Notes: generated by a model not told the origin, from the letters alone. 64,000 bases of DNA from Macondimonas sp045864775 (GCA_045864775.1 BTVR01000001.1:744001-808000); one strand, 5' to 3'. Shown: positions 26,840 through 34,670, counted from the first letter of the stretch. Made by a program: numbers and translations.

Positions 26840-26869
26840 CCCGCCGCGGACAGCTCGCGCCGCGGCGGG
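26840..26869. terminator. Hairpin between convergent genes
   Basis: Perfect ten-base arms CCCGCCGCGG (26840-26849) and CCGCGGCGGG (26860-26869) with a ten-base loop, in the 45 bases between two convergent stop codons. No clear T-tract exists on either strand, so termination is inferred from position and stem strength. Confidence 0.55.
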
Positions 26870-26876
26870 ACGGGCT

Positions 26877-27212
26877 TCAGCCCTTCTTTTCGGTGAACGG
26901 CTTGAGTTGGCCAAAGCCGGTCGAGGAGGTCGGCGACGGGGTCTTCTCGCAGCTGCCCTTGGGCACCATCTTCCAGGCATCGCCCTGGTAGTCGACTTTC
27001 GAGGATCCCGCGCAGGACGTGCCGGGACCGCCCGCGCAATCGTTCTTGCCCTTGAGCGCGACCCCGTAGCATTTTTCCTTGTCGGCTGCCGCGCCGTGGT
27101 CTCCGTGATCGGATCCGGCGAGCGCCGGTGCAGCGGCGAGGGTGAGCGCCGCGCCGAAGGCCAGGCTCAGCGCGCCGCCGGCGATCAGAGAGGGTTTCGT
27201 GGACTGGCTCAT
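26877..27212 (-). CDS. Bufferin-like secreted cysteine peptide (DUF2282, BufA-type)
   Basis: 111 residues. A signal sequence (GGALSLAFGAALTLAAAPALAG, cut near residue 32) precedes a short mature region with four cysteines: KCYGVALKGKNDC (C48, C59), TSCAGSS (C67) and PKGSC (C88). The spacing and the KCYG / KNDC / CAGxS / W-x-x-VPKGxC pattern are those of DUF2282 precursors recently described as bufferins, copper-binding peptides whose cysteines are modified by a DUF692 (MNIO) enzyme with a DUF2063 partner. Neither partner lies next to this gene. The start at 27212 has AAGGAG five bases upstream. Confidence 0.82.
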   Translation of the reverse strand: MSQSTKPSLIAGGALSLAFGAALTLAAAPALAGSDHGDHGAAADKEKCYGVALKGKNDCAGGPGTSCAGSSKVDYQGDAWKMVPKGSCEKTPSPTSSTGFGQLKPFTEKKG

Positions 27213-27292
27213 GTCTGCTCCTTGTTGGAATGAGGGGCCCCGGGCCGCTGGGCCGAGGGGCTCGCCGAGCATAGCGGATCGCCCGTGACGCG

Positions 27293-29539
27293 TCAGGGCC
27301 GACGCCGCCCGGCGCGCGGTTTGACTCGCGCCGCCGGAGCGCGTTCCGTGCCCGCGCGGGGCGGCAGGCCGGTGTGCTGGGTCAGCGCCGCGCCGCGCGC
27401 AGGCGTGGCGTTCTTGCGCCGCGGGCTGTGATAACCCGCGTCCGTCGCCGGCTGCCAGGTGGGGATCAGGTGCTGCTTGCCGTTGCCGATGAGGTCGGCC
27501 CGGCCCATGGCTTTCAGCGCCTCGCGCAGCAGCGGCCAGTTGGCCGGATCGTGGTAGCGCAGGAAAGCCTTGTGCAGCCGGCGCCGCCGCTCGCCCTTGA
27601 CGACGTCCACCCGCTCGCTGTCGCGTCCGATGCGGCGCAAGGGATTGCGGCCCGAGTGGTACATCGCCGTGGCGGTCGCCATCGGGCTGGGATAGAACGT
27701 CTGCACCTGATCGGCGCGAAAGCCGTTCTTCTTCAGCCACAGCGCCAGGTTCATCATGTCCGCGTCGGTCGTGCCGGGATGGGCGGCGATGAAATACGGA
27801 ATCAGGTACTGCTCCTTGCCGGCCTCTTTCGAGTACTTCTCAAATAACTGCCGGAAGCGCTCGTAGCTGCCGATGCCCGGCTTCATCATTCGGGACAGCG
27901 GACCCTCTTCGGTGTGCTCGGGCGCGATCTTCAGATAGCCGCCGACGTGGTGCGTCACCAGTTCCTTGACGTACTCCGGCGAGCGCACGGCGAGGTCGTA
28001 GCGCAGGCCCGAGCCGATGAGAATCTTCTTCACGCCCGGAAGCGCCCGCGCCCGACGGTACAGCCCGATGAGCGCCGAGTGGTCGGTGTCGAGGTTCTCG
28101 CAGATGCCGGGATACACGCACGACGGCTTGCGGCAGGCGACCTCGATCGCGCGGCTCTTGCAGGCGATGCGGTACATGTTGGCGGTCGGCCCGCCCAGAT
28201 CCGAGACGACGCCGGTGAAGCCCGGCACCTTGTCGCGGATGGCCTCGATCTCGCGGATGATCGAGTCCTCCGAGCGGTTCTGGATGATGCGGCCCTCGTG
28301 CTCGGTGATCGAGCAGAACGTACAGCCGCCGAAGCAGCCGCGCATGATGTTGACCGAAAAGCGGATCATCTCCCAGGCCGGGATGCGCGCCGCGCCGTGG
28401 CGCGGATGCGGCGCCCGCGCATAGGGCCGGTCGAAGACGTAGTCCATCTCCTCGGTGCTGAGCGGCACGGGCGGCGGATTGATCCACACCTCGCGCGTGT
28501 CGTGGCGCTGCACCAGCGCGCGGGCATTGCCGGGATTGGTCTCCAGATGCAGGACGCGGTTGGCGTGGGCATAGAGCACCGGATCCTCGCGCACCGCCTC
28601 GAAGCTCGGCAGACGAATGACGGTACGCTCGCGCGGGGCCATGCGGTGCTTGCGGGCGCCGGCGCGGAGCGCGTCGAGCGCCACCGACGCCGTGCCGGCG
28701 ACCATCGGCGCCACGGCAGCCCCGTCAGGCGATGGAGCGGCGGGCGCCTCCGCGCAATCCGCTGCCGCGCCGCCGAGATAGGGGTTCACTCGCGCTTCGG
28801 TCTTGCCCGGCGCGTCCAGGGTCGTCGAGTCGATCTCGACCCAGCCCGCCGGCGGCTCGCGGCGCACGAAGGCGGTGCCGCGCACGTCCGTGATGGACTC
28901 GATGGCCTCGCCGCGCGCGAGGCGGTGGGTCAGCTCCACCAGCGCCCGCTCGGCATTGCCGTAGAGCAACAGATCCGCCTTGGCATCGAGCAGGATCGAC
29001 CGGCGCACCTTGTCCTGCCAGTAGTCGTAGTGCGCGATGCGGCGCAGCGAGCCCTCGATGCCGCCCAGCACCACCGGCACCTCCGGATATGCCTCGCGGC
29101 AGCGCTGCGCGTAGACGATGCTCGCCCGGTCCGGCCGCGCCCCGCCCTGCCCGCCCGGCGTGTAGGCATCGTCCGAACGGATCTTGCGCTCGGCCGTGTA
29201 GCGATTGATCATCGAGTCCATGTTGCCGGCGGTGACGCCGAAATAGAGCAAGGGCGCCCCCAGCGCGCGGAAAGGCTCTGCGCTGTGCCAGTCAGGCTGG
29301 TCGATGATGCCGACGCGAAAACCCTGCGCCTCCAGCACCCGCCCGATCACCGCCATGCCGAAGCTGGGATGGTCCACATAGGCATCCCCGGTCACCAGCA
29401 CCACATCGCAGGCATCCCAGCCCAGCGCGTCCATTTCCGCCCGGCTGGTCGGCAGGAAGGGCGCCGGCCCGAAGCACTCCGCCCAGTGGCGGGGCCAGTC
29501 GAACAGGCGCGGAAAAGTGGAGACGGGCTGGGAACTCAT
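27293..29539 (-). CDS. YgiQ family radical SAM protein
   Basis: 748 residues. The N-terminal UPF0313/DUF3362-type region includes GWDACDVVLVTGDAYVDHPSFG; the radical SAM cluster motif is RGCFGGCTFCS (CxxxCxxC at about residues 401-408), followed by SDLGGPTANMY, PEHTEEGPLSRMMKPG and YLIPYFIAAHPG, all conserved in YgiQ. The C-terminal tail is Arg/Ala-rich and disordered. The family is widespread but its reaction is unknown. A 909-base gene-free stretch lies upstream, so it has its own promoter; no strong ribosome site is visible before ATG 29539. Confidence 0.93.
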   Translation of the reverse strand: MSSQPVSTFPRLFDWPRHWAECFGPAPFLPTSRAEMDALGWDACDVVLVTGDAYVDHPSFGMAVIGRVLEAQGFRVGIIDQPDWHSAEPFRALGAPLLYFGVTAGNMDSMINRYTAERKIRSDDAYTPGGQGGARPDRASIVYAQRCREAYPEVPVVLGGIEGSLRRIAHYDYWQDKVRRSILLDAKADLLLYGNAERALVELTHRLARGEAIESITDVRGTAFVRREPPAGWVEIDSTTLDAPGKTEARVNPYLGGAAADCAEAPAAPSPDGAAVAPMVAGTASVALDALRAGARKHRMAPRERTVIRLPSFEAVREDPVLYAHANRVLHLETNPGNARALVQRHDTREVWINPPPVPLSTEEMDYVFDRPYARAPHPRHGAARIPAWEMIRFSVNIMRGCFGGCTFCSITEHEGRIIQNRSEDSIIREIEAIRDKVPGFTGVVSDLGGPTANMYRIACKSRAIEVACRKPSCVYPGICENLDTDHSALIGLYRRARALPGVKKILIGSGLRYDLAVRSPEYVKELVTHHVGGYLKIAPEHTEEGPLSRMMKPGIGSYERFRQLFEKYSKEAGKEQYLIPYFIAAHPGTTDADMMNLALWLKKNGFRADQVQTFYPSPMATATAMYHSGRNPLRRIGRDSERVDVVKGERRRRLHKAFLRYHDPANWPLLREALKAMGRADLIGNGKQHLIPTWQPATDAGYHSPRRKNATPARGAALTQHTGLPPRAGTERAPAARVKPRAGRRRP

Positions 29540-30104
29540 GGCGCGGACTCAATCAATGGATGACGGTTTCATGACCATTCAACGTGCAAATGATGCGCAT
29601 GCAAGACCGCGCGGAGACTGCGGCCGGGGCGGCACGGCGCCACTTGGGGCCGTGCCATCCGGCAGCGGCGTCTGCATGGCTGGCAGCGCCCGCGGACGCG
29701 CCGCGCGTGCCGCCCGATGCATTGCCGGCCGCAAGCTGGCAACCCCGGTCCTGGATTGCGCGGGCCGTGCGTCCCGTTTCCCCGCGCCGGCGGTCCGCAG
29801 CCTTGCGCGGGCAATGGCTCAAGCAGCCGTTCGAGATCGCGCCAAGTGCCCGCCATTGCAAGCGAAACGCGAGTTTACCGCAAACCGGCGTCCGGCGTCC
29901 GAACGCACCCGATCCGGGCGCCACGCCTCCCAGCGCACCAGACCAGGGCGCAAACCCCGCGACAAGCCGCCAAACCGCGGCCCCAAACGGCTGAAAAACC
30001 GCCTGAGAAACATGGCCTGATATTTGCTTTACCTGACCCCGGGCAGTGATCGCGCGCCCCTGCCTCAAACGGCTTGGAGCACTCTGGGCAAGGGAATAAG
30101 GGGG

Positions 30105-30130
30105 CAAGCGTTGTCATATGGCAACGCTTG
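30105..30130. repeat. 26-base near-perfect palindrome
   Basis: Arms CAAGCGTTG (30105-30113) and CAACGCTTG (30122-30130) around TCATATGG; the symmetry extends to the centre with one mismatched pair (30114/30121). It lies 319 bases before the first of two secreted paralog genes. It may be a protein-binding operator or an intragenic-repeat remnant; I see no second copy in the window. Confidence 0.6.
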
Positions 30131-30342
30131 TTCTGGCATGTGGCTTGGGTTAGCTTAATGCCCGCTCTGAGCAGAGATGAGCATGGAGTCGTGGGTCTGG
30201 CATACAGCCCCGAGATTCAGGGCAAGGACGCCAAGGACGCCGGATGCCCCTCCGGCTCTTGCGCACACCGGGTTACCTGCTCCCGGTGGTTGCGCGAGAT
30301 GGCACCCACGAAAAGATCATCGATCAGCCAACGAGATCACAC

Positions 30343-30370
30343 CCCTGACCCCGGTGCACCGGGGTCAGGG
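30343..30370. repeat. 28-base perfect palindrome
   Basis: The half-site CCCTGACCCCGGTG (30343-30356) is followed directly by its reverse complement (30357-30370), with no mismatch and no loop. It sits 79 bases before the ATG of the first secreted paralog. A perfect palindrome of this length suggests a dimer-binding site, a cruciform, or a REP-type element; as RNA it would form a strong hairpin in the leader. Confidence 0.7.
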
Positions 30371-30390
30371 AGCAGAGAGGAAGAGTATGG

Positions 30391-30422
30391 CCGTCCGGGC
30401 GCCCGGTTCGGTGTTTTTGTTT
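30391..30422 (+). terminator. Terminator- or attenuator-like hairpin just before the secreted paralog gene
   Basis: The core CCGGGCGCCCGG (30395-30406) is self-complementary and flanking CCG/CGG bases extend the stem with one mismatch and a bulge; the run GTGTTTTTGTTT follows immediately. The ribosome site GAGGAG of the downstream gene begins about a dozen bases later. It could end an upstream transcript or attenuate the gene behind it. Confidence 0.5.
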
Positions 30423-30448
30423 AACGTCACTCCGAGGAGTTTTCCAAC

Positions 30449-31171
30449 ATGTCCAATGTGAAATTCAATGCCCTGGCGTCTCTGGCCCTGCTGGCCGGCG
30501 CCCCTGTCGTGGCCCAGGCCGCGATGGTCGAAATGACTGAAACCCAGATGGCCGATGTCAACGGTCAAGGTCTGGTGACTGGCTTCATTACGGGCGCGTT
30601 CGGCCTCCCCGATCCGTTCCCCGTTCCCGGCTTCACCAATATCGGCCAGACCCTTGGTCTCGCAAGCGGGCCTGATTTTGTCGATGGCTTTAGCGATGGG
30701 GTTGGCGATGTCGGCGCATCCTTGGGTTCCGACGTCGCTAGCGTCGCCTTGATGGGCCCCTTCCGCGCACTGGGCCTGATTGGACAGGGCAAGAGCACCG
30801 CGCTCGACTTCCTGTTCTTCCCCATCTCCGCCCCGCTGGACGTCGCCGGTAACTTCTTCGACACGCTGAACGACGGCGTCGTCGGCACCACCTCGCGCAT
30901 CCTGACCGCCCCGCTGAACGCCGTGTTCGGCCCGGTCAACCGCTATGTGGACGGCGTCACCGGCCGCTTCGAAGCCACCGTCGACGGTGCCGCCTATGCC
31001 TTCACCGAAGTCAAGGGCGCGCTGATCAGCAACGCCTTCGCGGGTGCCTCGCAGGCCGCTGGCCAGAACGGCCTCACCTTCACGAGCCGCGTGTTCGGCC
31101 GCATCGCCCAGGCCCAGTCCGGCCTGACGACCCAGCGTCTGGACAGCCTGGCCGGCAAGTACGGCTATTGA
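30449..31171 (+). CDS. Secreted protein of unrecognised family, first of a tandem pair
   Basis: 240 residues. A signal sequence (FNALASLALLAGAPVVAQA, cut after about residue 24) is followed by MTETQMADVNGQG (residues 29-41), a short acidic motif ending in GQ, a Gly/Asp/Phe-rich variable part (~42-115), and a conserved C-terminal half (117-234) of amphipathic-looking segments such as LTAPLNAVFGPVNR, VDGVTGRFEATVDG and FTSRVFGRIAQAQ, ending in YGY. There is no cysteine and no obvious membrane anchor. Ribosome site GAGGAG precedes ATG. The neighbour at 31408 is a paralog. I do not recognise the family; an envelope or extracellular structural role is only a guess. Confidence 0.7.
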   Translation: MSNVKFNALASLALLAGAPVVAQAAMVEMTETQMADVNGQGLVTGFITGAFGLPDPFPVPGFTNIGQTLGLASGPDFVDGFSDGVGDVGASLGSDVASVALMGPFRALGLIGQGKSTALDFLFFPISAPLDVAGNFFDTLNDGVVGTTSRILTAPLNAVFGPVNRYVDGVTGRFEATVDGAAYAFTEVKGALISNAFAGASQAAGQNGLTFTSRVFGRIAQAQSGLTTQRLDSLAGKYGY

Positions 31172-31207
31172 TTCCCAGCGCCGCAAGGCGCTTCGCATCA
31201 AGGACGA

Positions 31208-31230
31208 GGCCGCCTTCGGGCGGCCTTTTT
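31208..31230 (+). terminator. Rho-independent terminator after first secreted paralog
   Basis: Stem GGCCGCC (31208-31214) / GGCGGCC (31219-31225) with tetraloop TTCG, followed by TTTTT and CTTT. It is a textbook terminator, so the second paralog, 178 bases on, should have its own promoter or depend on read-through. Confidence 0.9.
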
Positions 31231-31407
31231 CTTTGTGGGTCTCCCCACGATCGGGACGCGGCAGCAGCGGCGACACGGACAGAGGGGCTAAAGCTGGGGC
31301 CGCCGCGGCCGATGCCCCAGCAGACGCGATCAACAAGGGACGAATCCCGCAGGCCAGGACGGCCGGTTGCGTTTCCCGATCATGGATCGACACGTCAGGA
31401 GACCGAC

Positions 31408-32127
31408 ATGCAAATGAATGCTTGGAAAAGCCTGAGCGCGGTCGCGCTCGCCGCCACACTCCCGCTCAGCGCCGAGGCCGGCCTGCAGCGCATCGATGAT
31501 GCCGAACTGTCCGCCGTGCGCGGTCAGCTCACGCTCAACATCGACGCCAGCACCACCACGACCAACGAGGTGAGCACTGCCGCGCTGCTCAGCAGCAATC
31601 CCTTGCTGCTGCCCATCACGCTGCCCTTGGCCGTGATCAACGGCTTCACCAGCGGCGCCCTCACCAATGCCGCCGCCCTGGGCACCGGAGCGGCCAACGT
31701 GGCCTTTGCGCCGCTGTTCCGGCCGCTCACCCTGGCCGGACAGGCCGTGGACACGGCGCTGGACTTCCTGTTCCTGCCGATTTCCGCCCCGCTGGACACT
31801 GCGGGCAACGTCTTCTCGGCACTGGAGGACGGCGTGGTGGGCACGGCGACGGCCATCCTCACCGCCCCCATCAACGCCGTCTTCGGGCCCATCAATCGCG
31901 CCGTCGACGGCGTGACGGGCCGCGCCCAGGCGACGGTGGACGGCATCGCCTACGCCCTGCTGGAGGTCACCGGCCCGCTCGTGGCCAATTCCTTCGCAGG
32001 CGTCTCGCAGGCGGCAGGCGCGAATGGACTGAACTTCACCAGCCGCGTGTTCGGGCGCATCGCCCAAGCCCAGGCGGGCCGCACCAACATGCGCCTCGAT
32101 ACCCTGGAAACCCGCAACGGCTATTGA
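31408..32127 (+). CDS. Secreted protein of unrecognised family, second of a tandem pair
   Basis: 239 residues. A signal sequence (WKSLSAVALAATLPLSAEA) leads into LQRIDDAELSAVRGQL, which aligns with the acidic ...GQ motif of the first copy, then a Thr/Leu-rich variable part and a conserved C-terminal half (116-233) with 88 of 118 residues identical to the first copy, ending NGY. No cysteine is present. ATG 31408 is chosen because AGGAG lies seven bases upstream and the signal peptide starts there; the frame is open further upstream but without leader features. It has its own terminator. The N-terminal halves have diverged, so the conserved C-terminal half is probably the working domain. Confidence 0.7.
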   Translation: MQMNAWKSLSAVALAATLPLSAEAGLQRIDDAELSAVRGQLTLNIDASTTTTNEVSTAALLSSNPLLLPITLPLAVINGFTSGALTNAAALGTGAANVAFAPLFRPLTLAGQAVDTALDFLFLPISAPLDTAGNVFSALEDGVVGTATAILTAPINAVFGPINRAVDGVTGRAQATVDGIAYALLEVTGPLVANSFAGVSQAAGANGLNFTSRVFGRIAQAQAGRTNMRLDTLETRNGY

Positions 32128-32144
32128 GGCCACGGGACACGCTC

Positions 32145-32170
32145 GGCCGCCCGCGGGCGGCCTTTTTTTT
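32145..32170 (+). terminator. Rho-independent terminator after second secreted paralog
   Basis: Stem GGCCGCCC (32145-32152) / GGGCGGCC (32155-32162), followed by eight T (32163-32170). The inner base pairs must open to form a loop. The stem is nearly the same as that after the first paralog, so the terminator was probably duplicated with the gene. Confidence 0.9.
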
Positions 32171-32180
32171 GCCGGCAAGC

Positions 32181-32816
32181 CTAGACGGCGCCCTCGAGGC
32201 CCAGCGCGGCCAGCGGCCCCTTGCCGGCGCGTACCACGGCGGGCGCCGCGTCGAACAGATCCACCACGGTGGTCGGCTCCAGACCGCAGGCGCCGCCGTC
32301 GAGAATGAGGTCCACGCCCCGGCCGAGCGCGGCGGCGATGGCCTCGGCATCGGTGGGCGGCTCATCGGCGCCCGGCAGCAGCAAGGTGCAGCTCATGAGG
32401 GGTTCGCCCAGGGCCTCGAGCAAGCCCTGCGCCACCGGATGATCTGGCACGCGGATGCCGATCGTGCGGCGCTTGGGATGTTGCAGTCGGCGCGGCACCT
32501 CGCGCGTGGCCGGCAGGAGGAAGGTGTAGGCGCCGGGGGTCACGGCGCGCAGCAGGCGGTAGGCCGCCGTGTCGACCTGCGCGTACTGGGCGATTTCGGA
32601 CAGGTCGCGGCAGACCAGCGTGAAATGATGATCCTTGCCGAAACCGCGCAGGGTGCGGATGCGCTCCATGGCGTCCTTGTCGCCCAGATGACAGCCGAGC
32701 GCATAGCAGGAGTCCGTGGGATAGGCGACGACGGCGCCCTCGCGGATGCGTTCGGCGGCCTGCTTGAGCAGACGCGGCTGGGGATGGGTGGGGTGAACGC
32801 TCAGGCACTGTGTCAT
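32181..32816 (-). CDS. YciO/YrdC/Sua5 family protein, YciO type
   Basis: 211 residues. The sequence follows E. coli YciO closely in pattern: HPTHPQPRLLKQAAE at the start, VVAYPTDSCYALGC, HHFTLVCRDLSE, TPGAYTFLLPAT and KRRTIGIRVP. The YrdC fold in related TsaC/Sua5 makes threonylcarbamoyl-adenylate for tRNA t6A; YciO proteins share the fold and nucleotide pocket but their cellular role is less certain. The stop lies 11 bases after the T-tract of the convergent secreted-protein terminator. It is divergent from the YciI-like gene. Confidence 0.9.
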   Translation of the reverse strand: MTQCLSVHPTHPQPRLLKQAAERIREGAVVAYPTDSCYALGCHLGDKDAMERIRTLRGFGKDHHFTLVCRDLSEIAQYAQVDTAAYRLLRAVTPGAYTFLLPATREVPRRLQHPKRRTIGIRVPDHPVAQGLLEALGEPLMSCTLLLPGADEPPTDAEAIAAALGRGVDLILDGGACGLEPTTVVDLFDAAPAVVRAGKGPLAALGLEGAV

Positions 32817-32998
32817 TCGAAACCTCTCGCGGATGGCAGAACGGTCGATGTTTGCATGCCGGCGTCGGCAAACGCGGCTCCCTGACGGTTCGGCCCCGGG
32901 CCTCCCGGCAAGTTCCCCCGCCCGCGCGTCCTTGCCCCGCTTGCGCCAAGGCGCGCCCGGTCTTGTATGATCGCCGCTTTGATGCGTCGAGGCGATGC

Positions 32999-33298
32999 GT
33001 GCTGTATCTCATCCTGCTCCACGAAGCCCCGGGCGGGTCCGCCCACCGGGCCGCGGTGCGCCCGGAGCATCTCGCGCGGCTGGAGGCCCTGCGGGACGCC
33101 GGCCGGCTCGTGCTGGCCGGCCCGCTGCCGGCCGTGGACGACGCCGAACCGGGTCCCGCGGGGTTCCTGGGCTCGGCCATCGTCGCCGCCTTTGCCGACC
33201 TCTCCGCTGCGCGCGCATGGGCCGAGGCGGACCCGTACCGCGCGGCCGGCGTGACCCGGGACATCAGCGTTTTTCCGTTCCGGCAGGTGCTGCCGTGA
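32999..33298 (+). CDS. YciI-like protein
   Basis: 99 residues starting at GTG (32999) with GAGGCG about six bases upstream. The order LYLILLHE, LEALRDAGRLVLAGPL, FADLSAARAWAEADPYRAAGV is that of YciI proteins, a ferredoxin-like alpha+beta fold with conserved acidic residues of unknown function (some relatives are dehalogenase- or muconolactone-isomerase-like). Its TGA overlaps the next GTG start (GTGA at 33295), so it is coupled to the bolA-like gene; in E. coli-type genomes yciI also lies near a septation/bolA-type context. Confidence 0.85.
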   Translation: MLYLILLHEAPGGSAHRAAVRPEHLARLEALRDAGRLVLAGPLPAVDDAEPGPAGFLGSAIVAAFADLSAARAWAEADPYRAAGVTRDISVFPFRQVLP

Positions 33299-33579
33299 AC
33301 GAAAGCGCGCCGGCGCGCATCCAAGCGCTGTTGGCCGAGGCCTTCGGCCCCGCCGAGATCCGCATCCGCGACGACAGCGCGCTGCATGCCGGCCACGCCG
33401 GGGCTCGCGACGGCGGGGGCCACTACCACGTCGCGATCTGTGCCGCCGCATTTGCCGGCCAGTCGATGCTGATGCGCCATCGGGCCGTCTACGCGGCGCT
33501 GGCACCGCTGATGGGCAGCGCCATCCATGCCCTGAGCCTCGAGACCCAGACGCCTGAGGAAATCGCCGGGCGCCGCTGA
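33295..33579 (+). CDS. BolA family protein
   Basis: 94 residues, start GTG overlapping the upstream stop. The family's core is present: ARIQALLAEAFGPAEIRIRDDSALHAGHAG, then GGHYHVAICAAAFAGQSMLMRHRAVY and the C-terminal HALSLETQTPEE. BolA proteins partner with monothiol glutaredoxins in iron-sulfur trafficking and affect morphology under stress; the cysteine and histidines at HYHVAIC (C49 region) could serve as cluster ligands. The parvulin gene begins 46 bases later. Confidence 0.9.
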   Translation: MNESAPARIQALLAEAFGPAEIRIRDDSALHAGHAGARDGGGHYHVAICAAAFAGQSMLMRHRAVYAALAPLMGSAIHALSLETQTPEEIAGRR

Positions 33580-33625
33580 GTCGCCCGCACCCACATTCGC
33601 GTTCAACCCAACCCAAGGATCACCC

Positions 33626-34531
33626 ATGATCATCCGCAAGACCTCGCTTCCGCTCGCGCTGGGCCTCGCCCTCACGCTCGCCGCCTGCGACCGGCCGTCG
33701 CCGCCCGGGCCGGGCTTCCAGCATGCCGTCCCGGGCAAGGCCGTCATCACCGTGTCCGGCGTCGAGATCAGCGAGCCCATTTTCGAGTCCTTCGCCGCCG
33801 CCCAGGGCCTCAGCCCGGCGACCGCCGAGAACCGCGAAGCCCGGCGCAAGCTGGCCGACCAGCTCGCCGATCTGGAGCTGTTGTCGCAGGATGCCGCGCG
33901 GCAGAAGCTGATGCAGAACCCGGAGATGATGTCGTCGTTGCTGGCGCAGTACTACACGACCCTGGCCGGGGCCGCGGTGCAGGAATACACCAAGGCGCAC
34001 CCGCTGGACGACAAGGCCCTCCAGCAGGCCTATGAGGACTGGGTCGCCACCCTGCCCAAGACCGAATACCACGCCCGTCACATCCTGGTGAAGGAAGAGG
34101 CGACGGCCAAGACCATTCTGGAGAAGCTCGGCGAGGGCGGCGACTTCGGCAAGCTGGCCGCCGAGTATTCGCTCGATCCGTCCAAGAACGAGGGCGGCGA
34201 TCTGGGCTGGTTCACCCCCGAGCAGATGGTGGCGCCCTTCTCGGCCGCCGTGACGGCGCTCAAGCCCGGCGAAACGGCGAACGTGCCGGTGCAGACCGAC
34301 TTCGGCTGGCACGTGGTGAAGCTCGAGGAAACCCGCGACGCGCCGGTGCCCAAGCTCGAGGACGCCCGCGACGCGGTGACCAACCACGCCAACAACAAGC
34401 AGGTGGAGGCCTACCTCGCCGAGTTGCGCAAGAAGGCCAAGGTCAAGATCGACGAGAAGATCATCAACGAGGGTGGCAAGCTGCCCGAGCCGCCCGCCAA
34501 GCACGAAGCCAAGACCGAAGCGAAGAGCTGA
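33626..34531 (+). CDS. Parvulin-type peptidyl-prolyl isomerase, lipoprotein
   Basis: 301 residues. The signal peptide ends in a lipobox, LTLAAC, with cysteine 21 to be lipidated, and no Asp at +2 exclusion is complete (residue 22 is Asp, an inner-membrane retention signal in enterobacteria). A SurA-N-like helical region precedes the PpiC domain (~residues 145-240): YHARHILVKEEATA, GGDFGKLAAEYSLDPSKNEGGDLGWF and TDFGWHVVKLEE. It catalyses cis-trans isomerisation of proline bonds during folding in the periplasm. The C-terminal tail is Lys/Glu-rich. A GC-rich hairpin follows the stop. Confidence 0.9.
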   Translation: MIIRKTSLPLALGLALTLAACDRPSPPGPGFQHAVPGKAVITVSGVEISEPIFESFAAAQGLSPATAENREARRKLADQLADLELLSQDAARQKLMQNPEMMSSLLAQYYTTLAGAAVQEYTKAHPLDDKALQQAYEDWVATLPKTEYHARHILVKEEATAKTILEKLGEGGDFGKLAAEYSLDPSKNEGGDLGWFTPEQMVAPFSAAVTALKPGETANVPVQTDFGWHVVKLEETRDAPVPKLEDARDAVTNHANNKQVEAYLAELRKKAKVKIDEKIINEGGKLPEPPAKHEAKTEAKS

Positions 34532-34542
34532 TCCGCCCGCGC

Positions 34543-34572
34543 GCCGGCCGGTCCCGAGGGGGGCCGGCCGGC
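34543..34572. terminator. GC-rich hairpin after the parvulin gene
   Basis: Arms GCCGGCCGG (34543-34551) and CCGGCCGGC (34564-34572); a wobble pair and three further C-G pairs extend the stem to 13 with loop GAGG. No T-tract follows. It lies between convergent genes and may block transcription from both sides. Confidence 0.5.
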
Positions 34573-34670
34573 ATCAGCGCGCCTGCCTCATGCCCAGCGG
34601 CGTCATCCTCCCGGATCGCGCCGCCCAACGACATCCTGCTGCGCCGCTGCGGCGGCTCCCCCAAAATCCG

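Larger units (their letters stand above)
29540..30448. other. 909-base intergenic stretch without a recognisable gene
   Basis: Both strands contain open frames of 60-180 codons, but none has a plausible ribosome site together with recognisable protein features, and they are rich in Arg/Pro/Ala as expected of chance frames in GC-rich DNA. The right half holds three structures entered separately: a 26-base palindrome (30105-30130), a perfect 28-base palindrome (30343-30370) and a hairpin with T-tract (30391-30422). A sigma-54-like string TGGCATGTGGCTTG (30134-30147) has the wrong final base of the -12 element. An untranslated RNA cannot be excluded. Confidence 0.5.

Noticed and set aside
29553..30107. 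184-codon reverse frame upstream of ygiQ
   Set aside because: No ribosome site, no secondary-structure pattern and no recognisable motif; overlapping frames on both strands are equally open.
30134..30149. Sigma-54-like promoter TGGCATGTGGCTTGGG
   Set aside because: The -24 element fits but the -12 element ends GG rather than GC, and the start site would lie some 300 bases before the gene.
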